From Atrina japonica (Eukaryota > Mollusca > Bivalvia > Pterioida > Pinnidae), in NCBI GenBank assembly GCA_030159075.1, contig BROG01000351.1:297001-361000 (forward strand): DNA of 64,000 bases, in the 5' to 3' direction. The notes beneath the pieces were generated by a model that made no database searches, was not told where the DNA came from, and saw only the letters and a program-made list of their open reading frames with translations. Shown here piece after piece: positions 45,397 through 56,074 of this stretch (positions within the stretch are counted from its first letter, which is position 1; every line of letters begins with the position of its first letter). Position numbers and translations under genes: made by a program.

Positions 45397-46858
45397 TACT
45401 TATATCTTCAATGAAAATAATCTTTCTGGAGAAGAAGGAGGGGCGCAGCAAGACTGTTATGTGTTATTTTAATGCAAATACAGTCGGTTAAGACCAGGCA
45501 GTTGCTCACATTGCCAATGTGAACATTGAGAAGTGATTTACCCTCTCTTTTATATCAAGGGCGTATTACAAGGTGCAGCGGGGAGCACGCCCCTCCTTCT
45601 GAAACGGGGGGACAAGTATGTGTGTGCCCCCCCCCCGTTTTTTGTTTTTTTTCTTTTTTTTTTTTTTTTTTGACGTAGTTACTTTTATCACTTTTTGTGT
45701 CTGGAAGCTGTATTTTAACGATAAAGAGGTCATAGTTCAATGTATGGAGGATACTAGGCAAAAATTCTGTCCCGATTTTATTGTCCAATTCACATAAGAT
45801 GGCGGGACGGAGTAACCTTTTGATAATTCTACTGATTTTCGGTTATGACAAGCTGCACGGGGAAAACGTTTTATTCCTCACTGGATACTCTCTTATGTAT
45901 GGTGACAAATTGGAACGATTACTCTAGACAGTACGTGCAGTTTTAATGTTATGCTTTATTACCTAAAATTTAAACTCGTCAGGGTCAAGAAAGGGTTCAC
46001 AAAACTCCACCCCACCAGGTTATATGGATTTTACTATAATAACTTTTTTTGCTGATCCAACCTACTTTTGAGAAGGATGATCAAAGTGGTTTATTAGCGG
46101 ATTGCTATGCGTATTTTGGCGTCTGAATGCAGAACAAAGAAATTCCAAATTCAAAAAAAAAAAGAAAAAAAAGAAAGATGCGCAAAACCCTACCCCTAAT
46201 GAAATAATGCCTCATAATTAATCCAACACGTAGTGCGGTGATGAGGGAGAGCGTCCCACCTAAAGTTGATAAAATAGGTGTAACATTTTTCATTTTTCAA
46301 TAAAAAAGCGAAAAATTAAAAATCACCACGCCTCGCTCCGCTCGGTGACTTTAATTAACATATTTACACCACTTCAAATTGAAATTAACACCCTACTATT
46401 GATACGATATGCATAAATAGTTTTGATTTAAGTTTAAATTTTCATTTTTAAAGTAGTTGTATTCAGTAAAGTCACCAGCCTCAAACCTAGCCCCTCTTAA
46501 AACCACCTTTTGATTTGCTTCCTACACCACTGCATAAAGAACGCACCATTTTCACGTGCATGGTGTATTGTCACCCCCCCCCCCCCAAAAAAAAAGTTAA
46601 GGCCCTTCTTTGAAAATTCCTGGATCCGCCCGTGTAATCCATTCTCAATATTTTGAACGAATGTGCTCCCCCCCCCCCCCAAACACTACGCCACTGTATA
46701 TACTAGTATAGTGTAACTGCCTGTGGCTAAAGTCCTGTTTGACCAAATTCCTGGGTATATCTCAAAATTGTAATATTTAAGATTATAGACTCGAAAACAA
46801 GGGGTCATATTCAAGGGGCACTAAGAGAGTCCTGTCCAAAAGTATTTGTGACATCATT

Positions 46859-46960
<102 letters not shown>

Positions 46961-47828
46961 CTACAAGTAAACGCGCTAGTGAAAACAATTTTTGTTGTTA
47001 TTTATTTTTGAGAGAGAGAGAGAGAGAGAGTTGTCACATACGTTTTTATTTGTCAATTTATCGTTTTTCTAGATAATAAAGCATGCATGAAATTCATACT
47101 TACCTTAATGCGTCTTTTATATATTTATGTCGTGAGGTGTCGAATCTTCCTACGAGACAGACAAGCATGTACTCTATACGTACATGGCTGTGTATACAAA
47201 CAACATGGACAGAGAAAGGTATCGTCTTTCGCATTCTTACTAATAATAGCTATCTGAATGACGACATAACCTTCTCTGTGTTGCTGTTCCTGATATACAC
47301 AGCTTGATGCAACTATCATAACATGTGCACAACTTTGGTAGTACTGGTCGGTGTATAGAATCTATTTTGCAAGTTTCATTTTCAGTTTTTCACACACGAC
47401 CAAGAGTCTAAGGGGATATACTTTTGTCCTATTACAGTAATGGCATCTCCTTGGATCTTAAGTATTCAAGGTTGAAACTTTTTATCAGATTTGGGGATTT
47501 TACTAGTCCTATAACATAAGCCTTCGTTGGTTTCAAAGTTTTTTTTTATTGGATGATGCTGTACCATGAAAAAAAAATATCTAATAAAAACGTTGAAAGC
47601 AAACAATTTGAATATTCAACGAATGCTTATATTACAGAACTAGAGGATTTTATCTGATTTTATTGTAGTAAATTTAGGCTTAGAATCTAGCTGCGATATA
47701 TAGAGCTAAATCGCTTAATCTAGTTCTCTCTTCGCATATGTGTGCCACATATCACTACAATATTGAACATTAATTGAAGACCTTGGTATTCTGTGAAAAT
47801 AGATCAAATACAGAATTAACGTGTGAAT

Positions 47829-47925
47829 GCGTAGATGACCAAGTGGTTAGGTCTTCATACACGAGGGCCATGCGATTGGTGCCGTAAGTCGAGAGTTCGA
47901 ATCCCAGTCGGGCAACGATGAGTTT
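47829..47925 (+). repeat. tRNA-like SINE head relic
   Basis: 'GACCAAGTGGTTAGGTCTTC' resembles an A-box region and 'AGAGTTCGAATCCCAG' a B box. Stems are poor, so I treat it as a SINE head fragment rather than a tRNA gene. Confidence 0.5.
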
Positions 47926-47959
47926 ATAGGTGCCTTGTTATTTCTGTATCTGTACTGTA

Positions 47960-47961
<2 letters not shown>

Positions 47962-48014
<53 letters not shown>
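47962..48014. repeat. (TA)n microsatellite
   Basis: About 26 TA units directly left of the palindromic MITE at 48021. Confidence 0.95.
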
Positions 48015-48018
<4 letters not shown>

Positions 48019-48020
48019 CA

Positions 48021-48168
48021 CATAGGCGTCGGAACCGCTTTTTTGGCAAAGATAGACATAGGTGTTGAAAAATTGGGGCTTAGCCCCCAGACGTTTCTGG
48101 CATGTGTGTGTGTTTTAAGTTGGTTTAGCCGCCCACCCCCCACTTTCAATTTGCTTCCGACGCCTATG
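48021..48168. mobile_element. Palindromic MITE, CATAGGCGTCGGA ends, copy 1
   Basis: Starts CATAGGCGTCGGAA, ends TTCCGACGCCTATG: perfect inverse ends of 14 bases. The 148-base body includes 'GGGGCTTAGCCCCCAGACG' and 'AAGTTGGTTTAGCC'. Second copy at 53795-54023. Confidence 0.85.
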
Positions 48169-48508
48169 TATATATATGTGTGTGTGTGTGTGTGTGTACT
48201 GTATGGGTAGCCATAAAGCATAGTAATTCTTTACAAAAATCACACGCTTCACAGCACTGCAGTCTCTGGTTCGTTATTAATTGTATCGGCATCTCAGCCA
48301 TGCATGTTTTAGGCCTAATATTTACACAACTTTGATTTTGTTAGTGAGACAGAGACGTCAGCTACGATAAGTAAGGAGAAAGATTACTCTGAAATTTTTA
48401 CTTTATGACAAGAAATCTCGGTTCCTAAAATAATTAGAATCACACGTATAATAAATCCAAAGGTTACTCCGCCCCGCCAAGTTATGTGAAACGGACGTGT
48501 ATTATATA

Positions 48509-48511
<3 letters not shown>

Positions 48512-48567
<56 letters not shown>
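48512..48567. repeat. (TA)n microsatellite
   Basis: About 28 TA units, 30 bases upstream of the SINE target-site duplication. Confidence 0.95.
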
Positions 48568-48569
<2 letters not shown>

Positions 48570-48612
48570 CTTCAAAGATGTCAAATTTTTCTGCAATCAT
48601 ATACATGTGCTG

Positions 48613-48820
48613 GAGCCGGCCTGGCTCAGTCGGTAGCGCGCTCGACTCTTGATCGTGAGGTCGTGAGTTCGAGTCCAGCCGACGGCAGGTTGGTTTCCTG
48701 TCCTTCGGATGCGACAGTAAAAACTGAGGTCCCGTGTCACAGTAGGTGTCGGCACGTTAAAGAACCCTCAATGGCCGTAAGTGCCGACCTAGGCCAAAAT
48801 TTGAAGCCCTTCACCGGCAT

Positions 48821-48852
<32 letters not shown>

Positions 48853-48886
48853 TGAGTGGGACGTTAAACAAACAAACAAAACAAAA
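48613..48886 (+). mobile_element. Complete tRNA-Lys-derived SINE with 14-bp target-site duplication
   Basis: ATATACATGTGCTG occurs at 48599-48612 and again at 48887-48900. Between them: a head with A box 'TGGCTCAGTCGG', an anticodon region CTCTTGATC like tRNA-Lys(CUU), and B box 'GAGTTCGAGTCC'. Then come a body with 'GTCACAGTAGGTGTCGGCAC' and 'CCAAAATTTGAAGCCCTTCA' and a tail 'GGGACGTTAAACAAACAAAC'. The perfect duplication suggests a recent insertion. A body fragment lies at 32314-32400. Confidence 0.9.
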
Positions 48887-48900
48887 ATATACATGTGCTG

Positions 48901-51817
48901 AAATTACCCGGTGCCATTGCCATCCAATGCCAAAATCACTACTAGAATTCTGTGTTCAGTGTCACTAAAAAGTCATTTTAAGTTTCTCATTGTTTTATTG
49001 ATATTATATCCCTTGAAAGTTGCGCTGTCGTTTAATGTTCGCCTTTTTCGCCCTTAGAAGAAAGCGAAATTTTCAAGCTAAAACTCAAATCACGGACATA
49101 AATACCACCTACAGTGATGTGTGTCGACTTTAAAACAAATTGAATTAAGTTGTTTGACGTAAAAGGATGAAAATAACCTGGGGTGAAAATTTATAGTATG
49201 CATTTTGAACTAAAAATGGAAGATTACTTTCGTAAACTTTATCGCTTGTTTTTTTGTTTTTTAAATGGCAAATATTTTGGGCAACCTCCATCAGTCCATA
49301 GACTTAAATATATAATATGCTGTCATTTTGATAAAAAAAAACATCCTGCAATTAGACCAAAACTTTGATTAAAAAGGCTAAATTGATATATTGCCGGAGA
49401 AATGTTTAACGCGGATGATCGATATTCCTGTCACCCCATTCCAATAAAAATGTTTACTTTCTTTGTAAACATTCCATTTCTTATACAAATTCAATGTACG
49501 ACATTATGACAAGTGTTTTTCAATCCGGAATTATTAACAAATACATTTATTTGTATAAAACATTGAACATTTGAAACTCTTAATACAGAAAACATGATGT
49601 CATCATTTGTCGGCTTATGTGCCTGTAACAACTTGTCAGAGTTAACATTATACTCCGTTTTTGTAATCGATTTCCATTCAAAACATTATAGTACGCGTTT
49701 GTCCTAAAATGGCAATCGGTAAACAGAATGATCGTTTGCCATTTTAACATCCCAAGCCTGCCAAGGGACCATATATTCCAAAAAGCGGAGTGCATCAAAA
49801 GAGAAAGTGAAGTGTTAGTGATATGCTACCATACACACAAATTAATGTTCATTCAGATTCTACTGTCTGTAGAAAACAAAACGAGTACTGTAAACAATGA
49901 ATAATACACCCACCATGAATAAATTGTGAAAGGGTTTTTCTAAGATGGAAATGTTGGCGTCCTACAGTTAGGAAATATGAAAAATGGTGGAATTTCAAGA
50001 ACCTTTAACTCTCAGTAGAGTAAAATTCGATATCAACTTGTAAGAATACAATATTTCTCAGATATTGCTTGACACCATAATGTAAAGTATGGTTGAAAGT
50101 ATACTAAATCTTCAGATATGATCCTTTTACAAGTGTTAGTTTGTTACAGTAACCTCGACCTTTGTGGTTAGTGGTATAGCCTTATTGAGAACAAATAATA
50201 TGTGAAGTTTGAAAATATTTTCTTTTGTGGAGAGCAAGAATTGCCCCATACAAAAAAAGGGCAAGCTATCATGGTGTCCTTAAAGTTGACCTTGAGTCAA
50301 GGCCATGACAAACCACCTTATGGGCTGGACAAGTGAACAGATGGACATCACCATACCATATGTCAAGGTCATGACACTGCCTTGTCAAGAACAACTGTTG
50401 TATGAAGTTTACAAACATTCACTTTTTTGGTCTGCAAAATATGCTCTGCCAGCGACCTTTCAGATAGGACATCAAGTCAAGGTCATGGCAAACCACCTTA
50501 ATGTCATGGCGACCTAGATCTTTGAAATATTACCTTGAGTCGAGGTCATGGCACACCTTTCTTGTGAAATATGAATACAGGCCTTTTAATAAAAGTCGAC
50601 AGCTGAAAGATTTGGTTGGCAATATTCAAAAAAATCAGTGGAAATTGGCAGCTGCTTTCTCTTCTTTGCAGTAAAAATGCTGATGTTTATCTACAGTGCC
50701 ACAAACAACATCAAAGACTTAAAATGTTCAAATGAATTACCAAACTCTATTTTCTGGCATTCAATATTGGTGAAAATAATTTAACATACATATATTCATT
50801 AATATCTACTGAAAATGCTGAACCACAAGGTAGGTTTTGTCGTGTTTCCCTTCAGTGTAAATGATCAGACCGACACCAAACTCAATCCATGAGATATTGG
50901 TGTTATGTATGCAACACACAAATTTTACCTTTTGCTGGCTCATTTGTATCACTTGTCACCTACTCAAAAAACTATTGAAAGAAATGAAAGCTCTGGAATA
51001 TATTTCTGTATGCTTTTAAGAAGTATTGGGCTGTACAAGTAGATGGATGGACACGCAATGCCATAATAGATCCTTTCATGATAACTGCAATCAAACCATA
51101 GCTAGCCTACATGTAATCTCACCTGTGCACTTTACACTTCCCAGAGGTATCAAGAAGTTTTGTATCCAAAACAAATCATACACATGTACAAAAGGAACAA
51201 TGTCGTTCATTGGCTACATGTCTGTTTGTCTAGGGTACAAAATATCTTGGGCATGAAACATCTTGATACGTGCACCATTTTGAAGTGTATGTGGGCAGGT
51301 GAGATTAGTAGGAAATTAGGAATGCGTTAATTGTGAAAATTAAAGGGTCTATACGTCAAGGTACAAACTTGACTCAAGGTCATGACACACCACTTTATTA
51401 AGAACAACTTTAATGTGAAGTATGAAATACATGTACATTTCAGAGTTTTTGAAATTCACTGGTCTTATCAGAAAAACCCATAAATTTTACAGAAGTCTGG
51501 TGAAGTCTATCTGGTAACTGGTCCAAATGACCAGTAATTTTTCATTTCTTTTCAACACACCATTAAAAAAATGTCTTTGACCAGTGGAATTCCATTATTC
51601 ACTGGTCCGGTTGACCAGTAATTTTTTTTTATTTCAAAATGTCTGACATTGTATATTCTGCCAGACATGTCCTGTCTAAGGACAGGCATATAGAATTGCA
51701 ATGGATACAATAAAATTTAAGAATAAGATCTAATCGGTTTTCTGTAATGATTGTTTTTAATTCTGTCAATTATTAAAAGTAATAATGATAAAGAGTATGC
51801 AGATTTCATTAACTCCA
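48901..51817. other. Spacer downstream of WDR74
   Basis: Block 49250-49530 matches about 38690-38960. From 50270 to 50560 and again at 51352-51415 a repeat carries 'CAAGGTCATGACA' and 'CCTTGAGTCAAGG' several times. A TTTAAT at 51756-51761 (ATTAAA on the minus strand) may be the WDR74 poly(A) signal. No gene. Confidence 0.5.
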
Positions 51818-53080
51818 TTATCTTCTCATTTTTTGTTTTTGTCTTTTGACACTCTCCTTGGAACTATGTTTTCTTTTCTTTGTAGGTGCTATATCAGAAT
51901 TTTCCTCCGCATATTTCTTGACAGTTTTAGTATGAACAACTTTCATTTGATCCCAAACTTCATCAACATCTTCATCACCATCAACATCATTGTCCTCGAC
52001 TTTATCAGTATTACACACATCTTCCTTCACATCGTCGATTTTAACACTATCATCCAGCCATTTAGTTGTCATGAGAATGCTATTTAACCTTGACTTTAAG
52101 TAATGTTTATGAAGGAGTTGCTTGGTATTTAAATCGTGAATTCTTAGATGCCGATCAAGTCCACAAGATGCGGCTAACGGTAAAGACTTGTGACAAACAA
52201 TATTTCTTATTCCACCTGCAAATCCTTTGAAAACATGTTGTGGTTTACCCATTCGCAAATCAATGGATGCCATATTACCCTGTGCGTTACCAACAACAAC
52301 TATCTTATCATTCCATTCACAGATTGAAATGGCCGTAATTGGGTATTCATCAAAATTCATGTCCATAACTGGCCTTCTCTGGACTTGAGGATCATACACG
52401 CGAATCTGGTGATGCCCTGTACTGGTCACTATTTTATTATTGTCACTGCTTGGCAAAAACTGTGCGCCTAAAACCCAGACTGGAACCCGGAGATCTAACC
52501 AATCATTTCTTACATTTTTTGCTTGAAAAACTGGGTCTTTTGGGCGAGATATGTCCCACAATTTCAAATCATTTTCTTTCCCACCAGTTACAAAATGGTT
52601 TTTATTTCCTTCATTTTGACAAAAACAAAACAGGTTTTCTCGTGCATTAAATTCAGTTATCAGAGTTTCGTTTTCCCACAGTTTTACAAGTCCGCTATCA
52701 ACACACGTTACAAAATTATTGTCTATCATTGCTATTCCTCTCAATTTCCCTTTGCCACCATCAAATGATAGTTCATTTGTGAAAGTGCAATCACCGTTTT
52801 CAAGTTTATAGGTGAGGATGTGGTGATTCTTGGTTCCAAAACACAAAGTGGATTCATTTTTGTCACCCCAACACAATGAAACAATTTCTCGACTTTTATC
52901 TGCTGATTCTACTTCGTTTACATTGACCCACGTATTCTTTGATACATCAATTCCCTTCAACAAACCTGTCTCTGTGCCTACAAACACGTTGTACATAGGC
53001 GCAGCCATATTTAAAGTATCGCTAATATCAAAACAAGTTTCAAACGGAGTTGAAAAACGGATCCGTTTTTGAAATAGCAT
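51818..53080 (-). CDS. WDR74: WD repeat-containing protein 74 (Nsa1-type ribosome assembly factor), single exon
   Basis: WDR74 acts in the nucleolus in 60S subunit maturation, with the AAA ATPase NVL2 and the exosome-linked helicase MTR4 in mammals; yeast Nsa1 is the counterpart. The frame is 420 codons. The core matches remembered human WDR74 closely: FVGTETGLLKGI, FVTCVDSGLVKLW, VTGGKENDLKLWD, FQAKNVRNDWLDLRVPVW, GHHQIRVYDPQVQRRPVMD, GNAQGNMASIDLRMG, AASCGLDRHLRIHD, YLKSRLNSIL. An acidic stretch (EDNDVDGDEDVDEVWDQM) and a basic nuclear tail (KKRKHSSKESVKRQKQKMRR) follow. Homology favours Met25 (ATG at 53008-53006, MAAPMYNVFVGTETG, A at -3 and G at +4) as the true start; the upstream ATG at 53080 is in frame. 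No intron interrupts it, unlike SCAP and mammalian WDR74. On the minus strand the leader holds CTTCCG (53089-53094), an ETS-type site. Confidence 0.95.
   Translation of the reverse strand: MLFQKRIRFSTPFETCFDISDTLNMAAPMYNVFVGTETGLLKGIDVSKNTWVNVNEVESADKSREIVSLCWGDKNESTLCFGTKNHHILTYKLENGDCTFTNELSFDGGKGKLRGIAMIDNNFVTCVDSGLVKLWENETLITEFNARENLFCFCQNEGNKNHFVTGGKENDLKLWDISRPKDPVFQAKNVRNDWLDLRVPVWVLGAQFLPSSDNNKIVTSTGHHQIRVYDPQVQRRPVMDMNFDEYPITAISICEWNDKIVVVGNAQGNMASIDLRMGKPQHVFKGFAGGIRNIVCHKSLPLAASCGLDRHLRIHDLNTKQLLHKHYLKSRLNSILMTTKWLDDSVKIDDVKEDVCNTDKVEDNDVDGDEDVDEVWDQMKVVHTKTVKKYAEENSDIAPTKKRKHSSKESVKRQKQKMRR
53053..53070. repeat. 18-bp perfect palindrome in the WDR74 leader
   Basis: AAAAACGGATCCGTTTTT reads the same on both strands. 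It lies between the first in-frame ATG and Met25 of WDR74, so in the 5' UTR if Met25 is the start. Confidence 0.9.
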
Positions 53081-53094
53081 CTCAACTACGGAAG

Positions 53095-53794
53095 ATGCAA
53101 CATATCAGCGATATAAAGCTGTCATAATCATAAGCGTAGGAACCTTTGTTTTTTTATTAACATCACGTCCGGAATCTAGAAAAAGGATTCCCAGAGCTTT
53201 AGAATTAGGTCTACCAAAATTATCGCGCCCGTCGGAAACAATTATATATTCTTCCTCCCCCTTAACTCGAAATCCTGGACCAAACCAGTCTTTGTCTGTA
53301 TGTCTTGGGTTTTATTAATTTGAACTATCGACTTTGTATTATGTATTGTGTTTGCCCTACATATCGATAAAGCTATTTTCATTTGCCGCGGGGGTTTTCT
53401 CAGCAACTTGGGGCCGAGTGGTTAGCGCATCGCGCTTTAAAACATGAAGTCTCTCACTTCCTGTCAGCGCAGGAACCTTAGCTGATTCTTGATTCTTGGA
53501 CCCAATTGTTCATCTACTAGTTAAGTTTTAACACTCGGTTAAATATCATAACCAAGGATTAAAATTTAACATTGGGTTAAATTCTACTGCTCAATGATTG
53601 GTAAACTTTTGTTAAATCATCGCTTAGATGTGGAAAATTTAGTCATATTTTGAGTCTCGGTTACAAATTTTAACCAATTAAGGGCTATATTTTCAAAATG
53701 ACTGGAAAATTGGCACTGTTATCAGGCTAACCCTTGGTTACAATATTTAAACCACGGTTTATTTAACCAGTTGTTAAATTTAACCAATAGATGA
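53095..53794. other. Spacer upstream of WDR74
   Basis: Contains 'CATAAGCGTAGGAACC' at 53128, resembling the end of the element at 54471, and a tRNA A-box-like 'GGCCGAGTGGTTAGCGCATC' near 53412 without a good B box (SINE head relic). Repeated 'GGTTAAA'/'TTTAACC' pieces fill 53520-53790 and may form an inverted repeat. Confidence 0.45.
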
Positions 53795-54023
53795 CATAGG
53801 CGTCGGAGCCGGGGGGCTAGGGGGGGGGGGGGCTTACCCCCCCCCCCCCCCCCACTTTTTTTGCAAAGATAGGCATAGATGTTGAAAATTGGGGCTTAGC
53901 CCCAAGACGTTTCTGGCGTGTGTGTGTTTTAAGTTGGTTTAGCCCCCCCCCCCCCCACTTCTGGCGTGTGTGTGTTTTAAGTTGGTTTAGCCCCCCACTT
54001 TCAATTTGCTTCCGACGCCTATG
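53795..54023. mobile_element. Palindromic MITE, CATAGGCGTCGGA ends, expanded copy 2
   Basis: Same ends as 48021-48168, flanked on both sides by GATGA (53790-53794, 54024-54028). It is longer because of G- and C-runs (53818-53853 and 53942-53956) and a direct duplication of the roughly 40-base piece containing 'GTGTGTGTTTTAAGTTGG'. Confidence 0.85.
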
Positions 54024-54470
54024 GATGAATAACTGGGTCCTGGGTACGGTGTAACCGGGTTCTTCTCCACCATTAAAAACTGTTCGTCACCATATATAAC
54101 TGCTGCAGAAAAAATGTTGAGTGGCGCAAAATTCTCAGAATGTAATATGAAAAATTATTTGTAAATAAACTTTGCAATTGGATCTTTTTTAAAAAAGAAA
54201 ATAGCGTTTTTAATTTGACCTAATCCGACTTTTGTATAAAACGAAATGGCTTGTCATAAAAGAATGCGTCTTTTAAATTTCAAAAATGTTCAAACAGATA
54301 CGTAGAACCCAATACCGTAGCGAAATAAATATTGCCTCACAATTGTGCAGGGACGAATTCGGGGGAGGGGACACAGCAGCAAAATTCTCATCGGATAAAA
54401 ATCAACACAATTTTTCATTGAATTATATTCATCTATAGATCGCAAAAATCTAGACATCGATGATACCCAA

Positions 54471-54497
54471 CAGTGGCGTAGGAACGCGGCAAATCAA

Positions 54498-54550
<53 letters not shown>

Positions 54551-55115
54551 AGGGTAGCTGCGTTTTTTTTTTTGTTTTTTTTTTAAATTAAATTTTTTTC
54601 CCGGTGGAAGAAAAAAGATCTGTTTTCATATGTCTTTTAATTATGCAATAAAGATATATGACAGTGCATGGCAGATCTAAAGAGTTTTCAAAAGGGAGGG
54701 GATTGAGATTTGTGACATAAAATGATATTTTTAAAAACTGCTCCGCAACGGAAGCAGACTGAAAATGTCAAATTTGAGGGGTTGCAAACTGAGAATACAA
54801 TCGCCGAGCGGAAATTTGTTAAGAATATTTCATTTATAAATTAATTCGGAAGCCCGATGAGGTATTTTCTAGCTTCCAGACACGGAATCAACCTTTTTCC
54901 CCGTGATCCAGGCTTTACTTTCCAGAAAATAGTGATTGATTTAATTCACATGTTCATAAACGTCAACAGTGCTTAATCTTCATGTGGTAGGCGGGGGGAA
55001 AAGTACAACATCAACCTCTTTAATTTGTTTACGTATTGATAATATAAGAATTTTGCTTGTATGTGGAAAAGTGTGTGTGTGGTGGGCAACCCTGCCTATG
55101 GTTCTTACGCTTATG
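54471..55115. mobile_element. Possible TIR element with GCGTAGGAAC-like ends
   Basis: 'CAGTGGCGTAGGAACGCGGC' on the left and the inverse of 'CATAAGCGTAAGAACCATAG' on the right. The ends are imperfect. The interior has a (GT)n tract at 54500-54548 and a T-run near 54566-54583. No coding frame. Confidence 0.4.
54500..54548. repeat. (GT)n microsatellite
   Basis: About 24 GT units. Confidence 0.95.
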
Positions 55116-55843
55116 TCCAATCCTTTGTAACTCAGAATAAACGCATTGTCAACCTCCCCTAAAAATATAAAATTTTACGCCCTCTTTGAAAATTACGAAA
55201 TACATTTATACAATGTATATATACATGTACAACTGAAAAGAGAAATAGATCTAGATCTATATAGAATGAAATGGAATAATACAGACCCCTATATAAAAAC
55301 CAATAAAACTGCACACTTTGAACATAAATATACATGTAGTCTGTACTTGGTGGCAGCCATAAGTAAGTCATAAAAATGAATTTAACTAATTCTGCTTTTG
55401 TTTGATTTTGTCCTCTGAATTTAGTAGACATTCAAAATTGAGAGAAAATTGCACGTTTAAATCTGGGAGCCTGAGCCTAATTGATAATATTTTTGTTGGT
55501 TTTATTTCTATGTTTATGAATTACATCACATATCCATTCAAACATCTAAAAGACCTCGCTACAATTTTACTTTCATGAAGAATAATGTATTTCTCCTGAA
55601 ATGATAAATATCATTGCAGTGAATTTTTTACTACCAAAACCTCGACTTTCTGTAGAAGACATTTTGTTAAAATTGGATAATCTAAAATTCTAGAAGATTA
55701 ATTGGGAAAACGCAAGGTTATATAGTTAAATTCATTTTTTATGACTCACTCGTGGCCTGGTTCTGTAGATTTATATGGGAGCCCTAAATATATTTTCCCC
55801 GTAAATTTTTAGACGGTAGGCCTACCTATTCAATTATTTTCGA

Positions 55844-55892
55844 CCAATCAGTATGGCGTATTTTGTTGTCTGCTGAGTAATAAGTTTGGCGG
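55844..55892 (+). promoter_or_regulatory. Candidate DBF4 promoter: CCAAT box and E2F-like site
   Basis: CCAAT within CGACCAATCAG at 55844-55848 and TTTGGCGG at 55885-55892, an E2F-type sequence. DBF4 is a G1/S gene driven by E2F in animals, so these sites upstream of the DBF4 exons fit. A GTAAGA donor at 56075 could end a non-coding first exon. Inference only. Confidence 0.4.
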
Positions 55893-56074
55893 CAAGATCA
55901 ACATTGGCTGGGAACATCGACCGCTGACAATGATCAACCAGAGAAGATATCTAATATTTGGGCATTGTATGGTGAACTAGGCCGAACGAGCTTCATACAT
56001 ATATCTTTTTTTAGGGTTCCAGTCATTTTAGAAGATAATGTAGTCCTGTTAAGCATTACTCCACGGTAGTGGCA

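Noticed and set aside
48615..48690. True tRNA-Lys gene
   Set aside because: The head has good boxes, but the acceptor stem is imperfect. It continues directly into a SINE body and tail bounded by a target-site duplication.
55129..55431. Overlapping frames on both strands in the WDR74-DBF4 spacer
   Set aside because: No homology, low-complexity AT-rich composition and no splice or start context.
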